Notes under the pieces: model-generated
The model's input: the letters and a program-made list of their open reading frames with translations, nothing else
The model's database searches: none
Told to the model about the DNA's origin: nothing
In this document: piece after piece, positions 36,513-47,428 of the stretch
Layout: each line of letters begins with the position of its first letter
How positions within the stretch are numbered: position 1 is the first letter of the stretch
Position numbers and translations under genes: made by a program
Assembly: GCA_022432975.1 (NCBI GenBank)
Contig: CM039516.1
Coordinates: 34,683,157 to 34,747,156 of the forward strand
DNA length: 64,000 nucleotides
Origin: Begonia masoniana
Lineage: Eukaryota; Streptophyta; Magnoliopsida; Cucurbitales; Begoniaceae
Direction of reading: 5' to 3'

Positions 36513-39323
36513 TGTAGCGACCCTAAACACTGTACCCAATTTCCCGTACATATTTTTTTTATCCTTATACTTTAAATAAACTCTAAGCGGAATTTAAACC
36601 GGAATCGGAATTGAAGTCTAAGTTTTAAACCAATTAAAACAAAACCATTTATAAACTTAAAACAATTAATAAAACACTTAAAATTAATTAAAACAAAACA
36701 ATTAAAAGGGGAGGGCAGAACTGTCAAAAGCTGCGACAGGGGAGAGGAGCAATCGATCTCCTAATTCAGGAGATCGATCGCCGAGGCTATAAGCCTTCTC
36801 AGCGATCGATCGCTGCAGGGACAACAGGGAAGAGCGATCAGTCGCCCCTCACACCCGTGCCCATTCGCTTACCCCTCCATCTTCTTTCTCTTTTATTTCT
36901 TTATACAATGCTCTCTGGAATCCGAAATTCCAGAGAGCAAAACACTAAATTTCTTTCACTAACCCTGCACACCACACTTCACAAATTAACACCTTCTTCG
37001 ACACTTCAAACTCGATAACATCATATAACTAAACCCACTAAAACGTATCTTAAAACCTCCCTTTAACTCGAGACAAACTTTACGAAATCCAACCGCGTGG
37101 ATAGCTCTAAAACTCAAGCGTATCCATGACCAACCTAATACGTCTCCAAACATTTTCATAAAATTCAAATAAAAGCTCTAACAAAACGTTTTATAAATAG
37201 TTTACCAAACATTTGAAACGTCAGATATAAACCTATCCACTATCAGATCCAAATATCCTAATATGTTTAACTATACAATTCATATCGTGTCCCCAAAACA
37301 TATACCTAACACCCCACGGGTCAAAATGCGTCTCGACTGCGCCAACACACTCCCGCGACCATCCTCCGTCAACTGCATCACTTCTCAGGTGGAGGGATCT
37401 CATCCTCACCTATGTCGAAGTCACCTACACCATACAGACACCTATGAGATAAAAATCTCAGCAAAATCTCGTAAATGTAAATGCATGCTATGCATATGAG
37501 TTCAGAAATCGTGCAGCATTTTCTTTATCTTTACTCTGTGGGTGTCACCGAGATCTCAGCCCCCTAACCGGAGAGAGCACATCCAGCGGTCGGACTACTC
37601 TTTTCAGCTAGAGAAGGGGGGTACACGCTTACAACACGTACAGCCGTGCCTGAGCCCAATCTCGCATGACCAGTAACTGTATAACTGTATGAGTACGTGT
37701 TAGATGTGGTATTGTGACAAACCCGTAGTCGATCTTCACAATAGATCAAAGCCCCTCTCAAGGCCACATTACCATTTTCTTTAAAACATCGTGCGAAAAT
37801 TCATTTTCATGTTCTTTTAAAACACGTGATGCGTGAACAGTTCAATATAAACATAAGCAAGCAACATGTGTACCATCAAAATTATAAATGCATAAACTAT
37901 AAAACAAATCAACCTAACTACCCAACCAAAACAATTAAACAAGCACATCAACAAAACTCCTCGAGACGACCTCGACGTACGATGTAGGCCAATCGGCCAG
38001 AGAAAATCATGAGAACTTACCTCGTGTCCGTTGCGGCTCAAGCTCCGTTCACGAGTGTTGTTTGTCTGAGGCAAAAATACAACATCGATGTTAAAACGAG
38101 TTTAAGCATTTTAATGTCCAAACCAACAAGATCCTTAATTAATGAAATTCCTAAAATTTTAACTTAACTAATCGAGGCATTTATACAAATAATTAACGCT
38201 CGATAGTTTTTAAAACCACAATTTACGAGTTTTTCCCAAAAACACGAAAATCCTCCAATTTTTTGACTTTTCTCCTAAATCGTCTTAACTTCATCTGATA
38301 ACGTTTAATACGTTCATTATGTCCTTAAACACGGCAAATCTATAAATTTCGCATGATATAAGTAAAGTAAGCAGTTTTTATTGTATCGGCCCAAAACCTC
38401 GCTAATTGATCTTTACGGTACTTCCTCTATCAATTAGATCCTTTATCCATAGAATAAAATATCTAGGCATACCTATTTCTTCATAGTTGCACTTCTATGA
38501 AGTTTATTTCTTTGCTACAGCTGAAAAAAAAAAATCGCTATTTTGGACAATACATATCATATGTAGAAAACCTTTTTTTGTAGTATTTATTAGTGGATTT
38601 TTTCTTTTTTTTTTTTTTTCTTTCTATAGTGGAGATAGTCGCACGTAATGACAGATCACAGCCATATTATTAAAAGCTTGTGGTAAGAACGGATTTCGTT
38701 CTAACCCTAATTGTTCGAACTCCGTAAAAATCGAAATAAACGCTATAAGATCGTAGATTCATACCTAGGGCGTCGATTGGAGGAGAAAACGTGAAGAAAA
38801 CGAGACGATCGGGAGACGAATCGGAGGTCAAAATGTTGAAGGATCGTCGATGGCAGAGAGAAAGGAGCTCTCTGGTTTTTCACGCGACAGAGGAGAAGTG
38901 AAGAAGAAAGAAAGGTTTTGTTATTTTATAATATTGATTTGAAAAATTACCGTTTTGCCCTTAGTACATATTTTATATTTGTTTCTTCCTTTGTTTCGTT
39001 AATTGATCAATAATTTGGGTTCTCCAAATTTCCTTATTTTACCAATAAGTCCAACTTATTATTTGAGGTTTATTAAAACTGTCTGTTCGCAAATCGGACC
39101 TCGTTTACTATTTTTACTACAACGTTCATTACATTTCGAGAAACGTAATTACTCGGAATTAAGCGTTACTACTCCGAAAATTCTCATAATTTCCTTAAAA
39201 TTCCTATTAATAATTAAAATTCTAATGACGCTTTGTTTTTGTAAAACGGGTTTGATTTGATATAATTATAAAAATGTCACTATATATATATAATATTAAT
39301 ATCCCGTAAAATCGGGTATTACA
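36513..39323 (-). repeat. 5' LTR of gypsy copy 3, with chloroplast DNA insert
   Basis: TGTAGCGACCC to TCGGGTATTACA on the plus strand, collinear with 28042-31456 except for the TRIM, the 84-bp duplication and the organellar insert. The conserved hairpin is at 36910-36938. Confidence 0.92.
38351..38705 (-). other. ycf3: Chloroplast DNA fragment (NUPT) covering ycf3 exon 2/intron 2
   Basis: This stretch is absent from the partner LTR, which reads straight through near 30835-30860. On the minus strand 38704 down to about 38645 encodes [19 protein letters not shown], the end of ycf3 (photosystem I assembly factor) exon 2. It is followed by GTGCGACT, the usual start of a group II intron, then ycf3 intron 2 sequence. 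About 26 bp of LTR were lost at the insertion. There is no TSD, as expected for end-joining capture. It is not a functional gene. Confidence 0.88.
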
Positions 39324-39328
39324 CCGAT

Positions 39329-40329
39329 GACGTGCAAAATTTATGTATCATGAACATAAACAGATCGTTGTTACAATATTTTAATTATCATAACTTAAAA
39401 GTTTTATTTTTTTTAAATCTAATCTAAAAGGTTAACGAATTTTACCTTTGTTACTTACTTCATACAAGTACGAAAACATAGATATTTGATAACGATCTTC
39501 TCAACCTTTAAAACCTTCTATCTTTTCTCTCAATTATCCTCATCTCGAATAAGCACGTGTGGGTGTGAGGAACACAGTAATATCACGCTCATTATATGAT
39601 AGATCGTATTCTCACACATGAGAAGATCATTTTAAATTTAGAGAATGATTCTCTAAAACCAACATGGAAAACTCATGAATTTTACTCTCAAAAATTGATT
39701 TCATAAGCCTCAAAGTTTTTCAACCTTATTTTACAATGAGGTTCTTATTTCTAATCTTAAAGATGTAATTAAATTCATATTAACCATCATAAATTTTTTT
39801 GAAAAAACGAAATTCTATCTTTTATTTAAAATAAAAATTTGACTTTGTAATAGCCACCATAACATTTAAAAAACAGCTATGAAATTTAATCTCTCATTTA
39901 AGTTGAAATTTGATGACAACAACTTAAGTTTGACATAATCTATTTTTAAAAGTAGCTTTATAATTTTTTAATTAATTGAATAATCAATAATTCAATTATT
40001 TTATCGGATGAAAAATAACAAACTTATTAATGATCATATTAAACAATTAATTCTTAATTAGTTTTTAATCTTCTTTGTTTATTTTTCTATTATTAAAATA
40101 ATAATAGAAGGTGATGAAGTATAAAGCATATTTATTCAAAGTAATGTTCATTGAGAACTTAGAGTTGCATTCTTAAAAATATAAAACATATTTAATTAAA
40201 GTAATGTCCATTAATATAGTCATATATATGTATTAATCCTTCATTTAGATTTATAATAGAACTAGATTTATAATCTGTTAACCTCTCAAATTATATATTG
40301 ATTACTGACTACTATTAGTTCTTGATTGA
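39329..40329. other. AT-rich intergenic DNA
   Basis: No gene seen. From about 40080 on it belongs to the left member of an old direct-repeat pair whose partner is at about 48370-48800. Confidence 0.4.
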
Positions 40330-41345
40330 ATAATTCATGGATAATTATCGATTTGAATCCTGTACTATACATTTTTTTTTTAATTCGCCCCCTGTACTAA
40401 AAAAACGGGCAAACCGAACTCTGTACTTTGATTTTATTATCAATTTTGACCTTCTATCAACAATTTCATTAAACCCTCATTTAAAAAATTACCAAATAAT
40501 CTTGGATTCAGTTGACATTTTTACCACATGTTCACTACTTAAAACGAAGATAATCTGAAAATTTTCTTTATTTTTTAACACATACGATTTATTGTAATTT
40601 TATTTTAGTATTTTATAAAAATATTATAATAAATCATACAAATTTCCAAAAATCACAAAAAATTTTCTATTATCTACCAATGATAGGTTGAACATGTGAA
40701 AAATATTTCAAATAAATCAAATATCGTTTGACATTTGTTTAAATTAATATCAGTTTCTTCTTTACTTTATAAATTAATTTTTTAAAAACTACCAAATGAT
40801 ATTTGATTTATTTAAAAAATGTTCCACGTGTTCAACCTATCATGGGTAGATAATAGAAAAATTTTTGTGATTTTCTAAACTTTGTATGATTTATTATAAT
40901 ATTTTTATGAAATATTAAAATAAAATTATAATAAATCGTACATGTGTTAAACAATAACGAAAATTTTTATATTATTTTTTCATTAAGTAGTGAACATGTG
41001 GTAAAAATGTCAACTAAATCCAAGATTATTTGGTAATTTTTTAAATGAGGGTTTAATGAAATTGTTGACAGAAGGTCAAAATTGATAACAAAATCAAAGT
41101 ATAGGGTTCAGTTTGATGATTTTTTTAGGACAGGGGGCAAATTGAAAAAAAGTGTATAGTACAGGGTTCAAATCGATAATTACCCATAATTCATTCATAA
41201 CGATTAAGAATTGCACGCTAATTATTTGATTATTGAACTAACAAACAAGAGAATCTATAAAAATAAATATTTCTTCAATATTAACAATCCTAGTTATTCA
41301 TTTTAATTTATTCTCAATATACAAGGTATTCAAATTATAACTCAT
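40080..41345 (+). repeat. Left member of an old direct-repeat pair (contains a MITE)
   Basis: With the MITE removed, words such as TTCTTGATTGAATAA, TAATTATTTGATTATTGAA and TTTAATTTATTCT align in order with 48370-48800. The copies are diverged. They could be the LTRs of an ancient element or a segmental duplication. Confidence 0.6.
40339..41185. mobile_element. Long-TIR Mutator-like MITE, copy A (847 bp)
   Basis: The ends GGATAATTATCGATTTGAA and (reverse complement of the right end) GGGTAATTATCGATTTGAA pair. The two arms are inverted copies over roughly 400 bp each (for example AGTAGTGAACATGTGGTAAAA on the right against its complement on the left). A perfect 9-bp TSD ATAATTCAT is at 40330-40338 and 41186-41194. 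Non-coding. Confidence 0.93.
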
Positions 41346-42222
41346 ACAAAATTTTACCGAATAAATCAAAGAATAGATTAAAACAAAATAAGAATTTGCT
41401 AAAGCAAGTTTGTTTGGGAGGATTTTCTGTAGCGACTGGAGTCTGGTGTACTTGAGTCCTAGGATTTTGAGTAATTAAATTGTCATTGGTGAATTTTGTT
41501 TAGAGTTGAAATTTTTCTTAGTTAAGTTTAAGGAATTTTGATTGGGGTTTTAGATTCTCGAGAAGTCAAGAATCAATCATTTACTTAATACACATAATAT
41601 AAAATTATTTACGATATTTTATATTAAATTTAATTAACTTTTGATTTTATTATTAATTTTTTTATAATGAAGAAGAGAGAGGGTGATGGAGAGATCTGAC
41701 TGTGGAACGAAAGATTTTCTATGTTAGGATCTTGTTCGTGTCGCTCTAACTTTCAATTTTTGTCATGATTCAACGTGGTTAAGTCATTTTTCAACTTCGT
41801 TTTCAAGTTTAAAAGTTAAGGATTTTTGTCGATTTTAAATTCAAGTTTGGAAACTCGAATCACTTGGTTATTTTGGTATTGTTTTGGTAGTTTTTGAGTT
41901 TTATGCAGGATGTAGAGTCGATTGGAGTCGAAAATTGACGAGGGTGACCGAATTTCGCTTTCCTCGTTGTTGGAAATCGACTCACTGATCGACACTTATT
42001 GAGCAAGTGTCGACCGATGATAGTGGTAGAGCTGATCAAGGGTCGACACCTCAAGTGTCGACACCTCAAGTGTCGACTCCGCAACTGCAAATGGTGCAAG
42101 TGTTTTTTGCCCGGTCGGTACTTTCCATACTCAAAAGGATTTAATGGTCAATCATTTTGCTCAAGGTGTAACCCCCTTCCACATCTGAGAAGGGACGACA
42201 AGTCTCGTCAACCCTTGCAGAA
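41195..42222. other. Non-coding DNA with GTGTCGAC-type repeats, left part
   Basis: No gene. Near 42003-42080 the word AAGTGTCGAC recurs several times, including CACCTCAAGTGTCGA in tandem. The same word recurs irregularly at 47795-48085 beyond the solo LTR. Confidence 0.5.
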
Positions 42223-42779
42223 CCTGATGTGACAGCCCGAATCCGGATCCCAATCAGCAGGATCTGAGAGCCAAGCCATCACTCAGGACGGTTAGCGGAA
42301 AAAGGTAAACGGTGACTATTTTTTTTTGACATTTAGAACATTACACACAAGAAGAAAACCCTTACGGGAACTGAAGGCTGGAAGACGTGAAAACAGGAAA
42401 CAGAAGGCAGAAACCTATTGAAATCGGATTGCAGGAATGCATGGCAGAAGGGATTCGGAATACTTAAAACAGAATCAGAAGACATGTACAATTTTAAACC
42501 ACAGAAATAATATACTGAAGAAAACAGGGAGACAGATGTAAACTAATCTTTGGACATTTAGAATATCGGGCAAGGAGAAATCTGAAGAGTGCAGAAAGGA
42601 ATGTAAAAAGAATCTGAATAACAGTTATAAATGGCAGCAGAAAACAAGAAATAAAGGCGGAAGACATAGGCAGAAGACTGGCGGGAAAAATCTATCGGGT
42701 GATGTAGTTTTGAAGGTAGAAGCAGAGAAGACGTCAGTCGGAAGATACAGGCAGCAGACGAAATCGACAGCAAATGAAA

Positions 42780-43060
42780 TCGGATGAGGGGATGACGTCA
42801 GCCGGAAGATACAGGCAGCAGATGGAACCGGAGGATGTAAACAGTGGGTGACATCATCGGAAGAGGAGATGACGTCAGACGGAAGATGCAGGCAGTAGAT
42901 GGAATCGGATGAGGTAAACAGTGGGTGACGTCATCAGAAGAGGAGATGACGTCAGACGGAAGATGTAGGCAGCGGATGGAATCGGATGAGGTGATGACGT
43001 CAGCCGGAAGATGGATGACGTCAGCCGGAAGATACAGGCAGCAGATGGAACTGGAGGATG
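42780..43060 (+). repeat. TGACGTCA-rich tandem block, left copy
   Basis: Perfect TGACGTCA at 42793, 42870, 42926, 42947, 42995 and 43016, plus TGACATCA at 42849. From 42849 onward the spacing is 21, 56, 21, 48, 21. Units also share CGGAAGATGCAGGCAGCAGATGG-like words (written with variation). TGACGTCA is a classic bZIP (TGA/CREB-type) target; binding here is inference. Confidence 0.88.
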
Positions 43061-43065
43061 TAAAC

Positions 43066-45445
43066 TGTAACACCCGGCTTTATGGGATTGTATAAAACGG
43101 CATTTTTTGTAAATACGTCATAATAAGTATGATTTGCGAACGGAAAGTTTTAATGAAACCGTGATAATAAATTAGAATTTTGGGTAAAATACGAGAGTTT
43201 TAGAAAATAGGATCGTTAATTAAATAACGAGATAAGTGGCGAAATAAATAGAAAATCAAATGGAAGGGCAGTTTAGTCATTTGCCAAGCCAAAGTTATCA
43301 AATAGGCAAAACTCATTTTCTTCTCCAACACTTCAACGCAAATTCCATTTTTCTCTCCACTCACCGCGCGACTTTTCTTCCTTCAACGGCGATTGTCTTC
43401 GAACGCCGGCCGACGTCCCTCCAAACTCCGGCGACTCTTCACGTTTCTCTTCTGTCTTCGCTCTCTAGGTAAGGCTCTAAGCTTTTAGAACATTAAATAT
43501 CAATTTCTAGGGTTTTAAACGATTAGGATTCGTTAGGGTTTTCGTCGAAATCGTAAATCGACGTTTGAAAGTGATAAGTTGAGCTTAGTTATGCCTTTAA
43601 TAGACGTATTGATGATTATCGGAGCTTAGTTCATCGGTTTGTTGAGGTGTATTTGAGATTTGGTTAAGTTGGAGCTTGAAAACCTCCATTAATGGGGTTT
43701 TTGAGATGTCGAGCGTGAATTGCTCGATGAAATACCTCAACGAACTAAAATAGAATCTAGGAGAATTTTCTTTAGTTAGGAGTTAGCAATTTTTGGAGTT
43801 TGATGATTTAGACTCGATTTAATGTCGTATATTGTGAAATGTATAGGTGAACAAACGCTCGTAGACGGAGCTCGGGGTGCAACAACGCGAGGTAAGTCTC
43901 TGTGACTTGTTTGGTTGTCTTGGCCTACACCATAAGAATAGTGTTGATTGAGGAATTGGAGGTGAATTGTGTTCGGGTAGACAGCTTGGGTAGTTAGGTT
44001 ACTTTAAGTTATAGAATGTTTAGTGTTTGTTGATTGTAAATGCTTTATTTTCATTGTTTTGTTATTGTTATTGTATCGAGCATATTCATGAATTGTTTTC
44101 TAAGCACGCATGCAAAATGAATTTCAAAGCACTTTTACATGGAAAAATGTAAACAAAGAAAGTAAATGAATGCAAAGATAGTCACGCCGGGTGCGGTGGT
44201 TCAGGCATGGCTGTCGGAGGAAGCATGCTTTCCCCCCGGTTAGATCCGAGGGACTATCCAATCGCAGGATGTGCCGCTCCTATCTAACGAGAGTGAAGCC
44301 CCGGGTGACCCATAGAAACCCAAAGAAAGAAATGAAAAGAAATGAAAAGAAATGAAAAGAATGCATGGTTTGAAAGAGCATAGCATAGCATACATTTGCA
44401 TTCACTTAGATTTACTGAGCCTCTAGCTCACGTGTTAAATTCTATGGTGTAGGGGATATTAAGACAGGTGAGGAAGACATCCATCCGCCTGAAATATGAG
44501 CATGTTGAAGGAGGAGGCCCGTAGGAGTGCACTAGCAGTCGGAGCGTGATTTTGACCCGTGGGGACATAGGTAAATGTTTTAGGAATCGATGGATAGAAT
44601 ATGGGAAATATGTATAATTATATTTTAGGATGTTTTGGGTTTGGATGGATTATATATCGAGTTTTGGAAATTAAAAGGATTTTGTAATGCTTTAACTATT
44701 TTTCAACAGGAGGATATGTTAAACTTTTAAACGGAACCATGCGGTTCGTTTTTACGAAATGGGTTATATTTATTTGTGTTTTGAGTCGATGGACGAGTGA
44801 TCGATAGCGTGAGTAATGTATGTGAGAGATAGGATTATTGTGTAGAAATGTGTTTTGTGAAATGTATGAAATGGTGTGTGATGAAGGAATGAGAAAAGAG
44901 AAGAGTGCTTGTGTGTGTAAATGTGGTGTACAGGGCGTGAAAGGAAAGAAGAGGAAAGAAGGAAAAGGTGGGAAGCGACTGTTCGCAGGGGGAAAGGAGT
45001 TGGAACGCAGAACTCTCTGGTTTTCCAGAGAGTTTGGCGACCGTGCGCGGGTAGAGTGGCGCACGGTCGGTTTGAAGGTCAGATTTCACGTTCTGGAAAC
45101 AGAACGTGAACCGACCGAACGCTCGAGGATGAGCGTTCGGGCAGCTGTGCGAGGGGCGCCCGAACGCACGACTTCATGCGTTCGGTCGCCTGTGCTTTTT
45201 CGGGCTGAATTGCCCCTTCTGCCCTCCCTTGCTTCGGTGCTCTTTTGTCTCAAATGGCCGATGTTTAATTGTTATTTAATTGTTTATTTTAAATTGATTT
45301 GAGAATTTAAAATGAGTCTTCCAATTATTTTCCAAACGATTTCAAAAATTTTTAATTCCGCTTAACGTTATGAGATCTACTTAGGTATAAAAAGAAAATT
45401 TTAAATTTATCGGGAATTTCGAGGAATAGTTTAAGGGTCGTTACA
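43066..45445 (+). mobile_element. Solo LTR (2380 bp) nested in the larger solo LTR
   Basis: TGTAACACCCGGC to GGGTCGTTACA with the 5-bp TSD TAAAC (43061-43065 and 45446-45450). It is related to the LTRs of gypsy copy 3 and to the solo LTR at 19169, in the opposite (plus) orientation. A hairpin AACTCTCTGG/CCAGAGAGTT (45011-45034) is followed by a GC-rich palindromic segment of its own (about 45035-45200). Confidence 0.92.
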
Positions 45446-45450
45446 TAAAC

Positions 45451-45650
45451 AGTGGGTGACGTCATCGGAAGAGGAGATGACGTCAGATGGAAGATGCAGG
45501 CAGCAGATGGAATCAGATGAGGTAAACAGTGGGTGACGTCATCGGAAGAGAAGATGACGTCAGACGAAAGATGCAGGCAACGGATGGAATCAGATGAGGT
45601 GATGACGTCATCCGGAAGATGGATGACGTCAGCCGGAAGATACAGACATT
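45451..45650 (+). repeat. TGACGTCA-rich tandem block, right copy
   Basis: Perfect TGACGTCA at 45457, 45478, 45534, 45555, 45603 and 45624, spacing 21, 56, 21, 48, 21, identical to the left block. Allowing for the inner LTR, the two blocks are tandem copies with a period of about 223 bp. Confidence 0.88.
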
Positions 45651-47428
45651 AAACGTAATCGGCAGAAGAAAAACCTATGACAGAACCACTGTTTGGCGGT
45701 AGATGGGAATAAGACAAAATGTGAACAGTATCAATTGGTAGACATAGTTTCAGAGGCAAAATTTACAACTTTTGACAAGATGACACACAGACAGAGAGCA
45801 TAAAAACAGAAGACATAAACGTCTCAGATTCTCAAACCACTTCAAAACATGGTTCTCGAGCACACAGAAGGCATAACAGAAACTTAAGAATAATCACACT
45901 GCATAGATAGCTCAAAAACCAGAGACCATCCATGCATAAACTAACAGAAAATATTCCAAACCATTTCAGAATACTTCAGAACATAATTCAACTGTCTAAT
46001 ACAGCACAAACAGAAGGCATGAAAGTTGTAGACCTTCAATACCCGATTCTAAACAAGGTTGTAGAACATACTTTACAATTGACAGATTCAAAGAAACAGG
46101 CTGCATAGATAGTTCCAAAACCAGAAGTCATCCATGCACAAACTAACAGAAAATATCTCCAAACAATTCCAGAACATTCAGAACATGAATTCAACTGTCA
46201 AATACAGTAGTTTTTGAAACTTAGACATCAAAATCTGTGCATTGTTTTAAAATCTGAGGATCAGTATAGAACCTAACATATATTTGCAGAATTTCCAAAA
46301 CAGAAGTTTTAAATACATAAACAGAACATAGTTTAGAATTTCACTCTTTCAGTCGGGAATTTGTCTGACAGCCACAACCAACCCGAGAGCTCGAACCGCT
46401 AGCCACCTATTCATCAGACCGAGGCACAAAGTCCTCATTTTCGGGTTCAGTACCTACATCATAGAGTTCATCTATGAGCCTAAAGCTCAGTAAGAACATA
46501 TAAAATGCAGTGATGCATATGCTATGCATGCGGTTTTCAGAAATTCAGTGACAGTACAGTACATTACATTTTCAGTGGCAGTGGGGTATAAGTGGGGCTT
46601 ATAGGGGAACTGACGAACAGTGGGTGCACTATCAGGCACAAACAGTTATACGGTACAGTACAGAAACAGATCTTGGGGCCAGTCCCTGTCCCACACTTAA
46701 CCGATACATTTCAATCAGATTTTATCTTGTTTGGTTTCAAACAGTGTACAGAAATCGGTTTTGCATGAACTTTCGGTGAAAACGTGTATGCATGAACATT
46801 TTTAGTGCCTGAACTTACAATAGCAGACGACAGAAATAACAGAACATACTGTGAAGCAGAACACAGACAACTCAGAACATAAACTATAACGTTTCTACCC
46901 AAAACAACCCGACAGAAATGAAACACCTAGTACCTCAGTGATGTAGGGCCTTAAGGGCCAACCTACGGTTATGAACTTATCTGTTATCCGCGATGCAGTT
47001 AGCTGGAAAGTCTCGGAAATGCACAGATCTTAGCGGAGGAGCAGAAAGAAATCTGAGGAGATCGAAGTAACTTCGATGATTGTTTTGTCGACAAGAAGAG
47101 AGAATGCCGAGAAGAGAACGGAAAGAGCAAAGGAAAGAGTGAAGTGGGTTTCACGTAGGAAGTGGAGTATGTCTTGTTCAGCAAGTTGCCAAGTGTCGAT
47201 GGCATATTGGCTCCATCCCACCAACCACAATTCTTACCTAAACAGCCCCTCCTTTTGATTATAACCAACTTGTTAATTGATTTGTTTTGGTTCCACGTTA
47301 GTTTAGTTCTCCACTAATTATTCCAACAATTCAACCAAAACATTCATTGCATTAAAATAATATTGATTCCGCTCATACGATTCGGGAAAATGATTACATG
47401 GCAATTAAATGTCGGGTGTTACACCTGA

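Larger units (their letters stand above)
28042..39323 (-). mobile_element. Ty3/gypsy LTR retrotransposon, copy 3 (second family), with three secondary insertions
   Basis: LTRs at 28042-31456 and 36513-39323 enclose a minus-strand gag-pol. The 5-bp TSD is CCGAT (28037-28041 and 39324-39328). The family differs from copies 1 and 2 in its longer LTRs (about 2.5 kb without inserts) and different Gag. A complete Cassandra TRIM sits in the left LTR, a solo Cassandra LTR in gag, and chloroplast DNA in the right LTR. The coding region is heavily mutated. Confidence 0.94.
42228..47423. mobile_element. Solo LTR of about 2.8 kb, split by another solo LTR
   Basis: TGTGACAGCCCGAATCC to GTCGGGTGTTACA with the 5-bp TSD CCTGA at 42223-42227 and 47424-47428. 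Removing the inner LTR and its duplicated target leaves about 2811 bp. No coding or primer site is seen. It holds a tandem block rich in TGACGTCA palindromes. Confidence 0.9.

Noticed and set aside
42793..43023. CRISPR-like or satellite array
   Set aside because: Repeats are degenerate with TGACGTCA cores and lie wholly inside a TSD-flanked LTR of a plant genome. There is no uniform spacer structure.
44696..45302. Protein genes in the open frames of the solo LTR at 43066-45445
   Set aside because: Open frames on both strands have low-complexity or LTR-derived content and are not shared in frame with the related LTRs.
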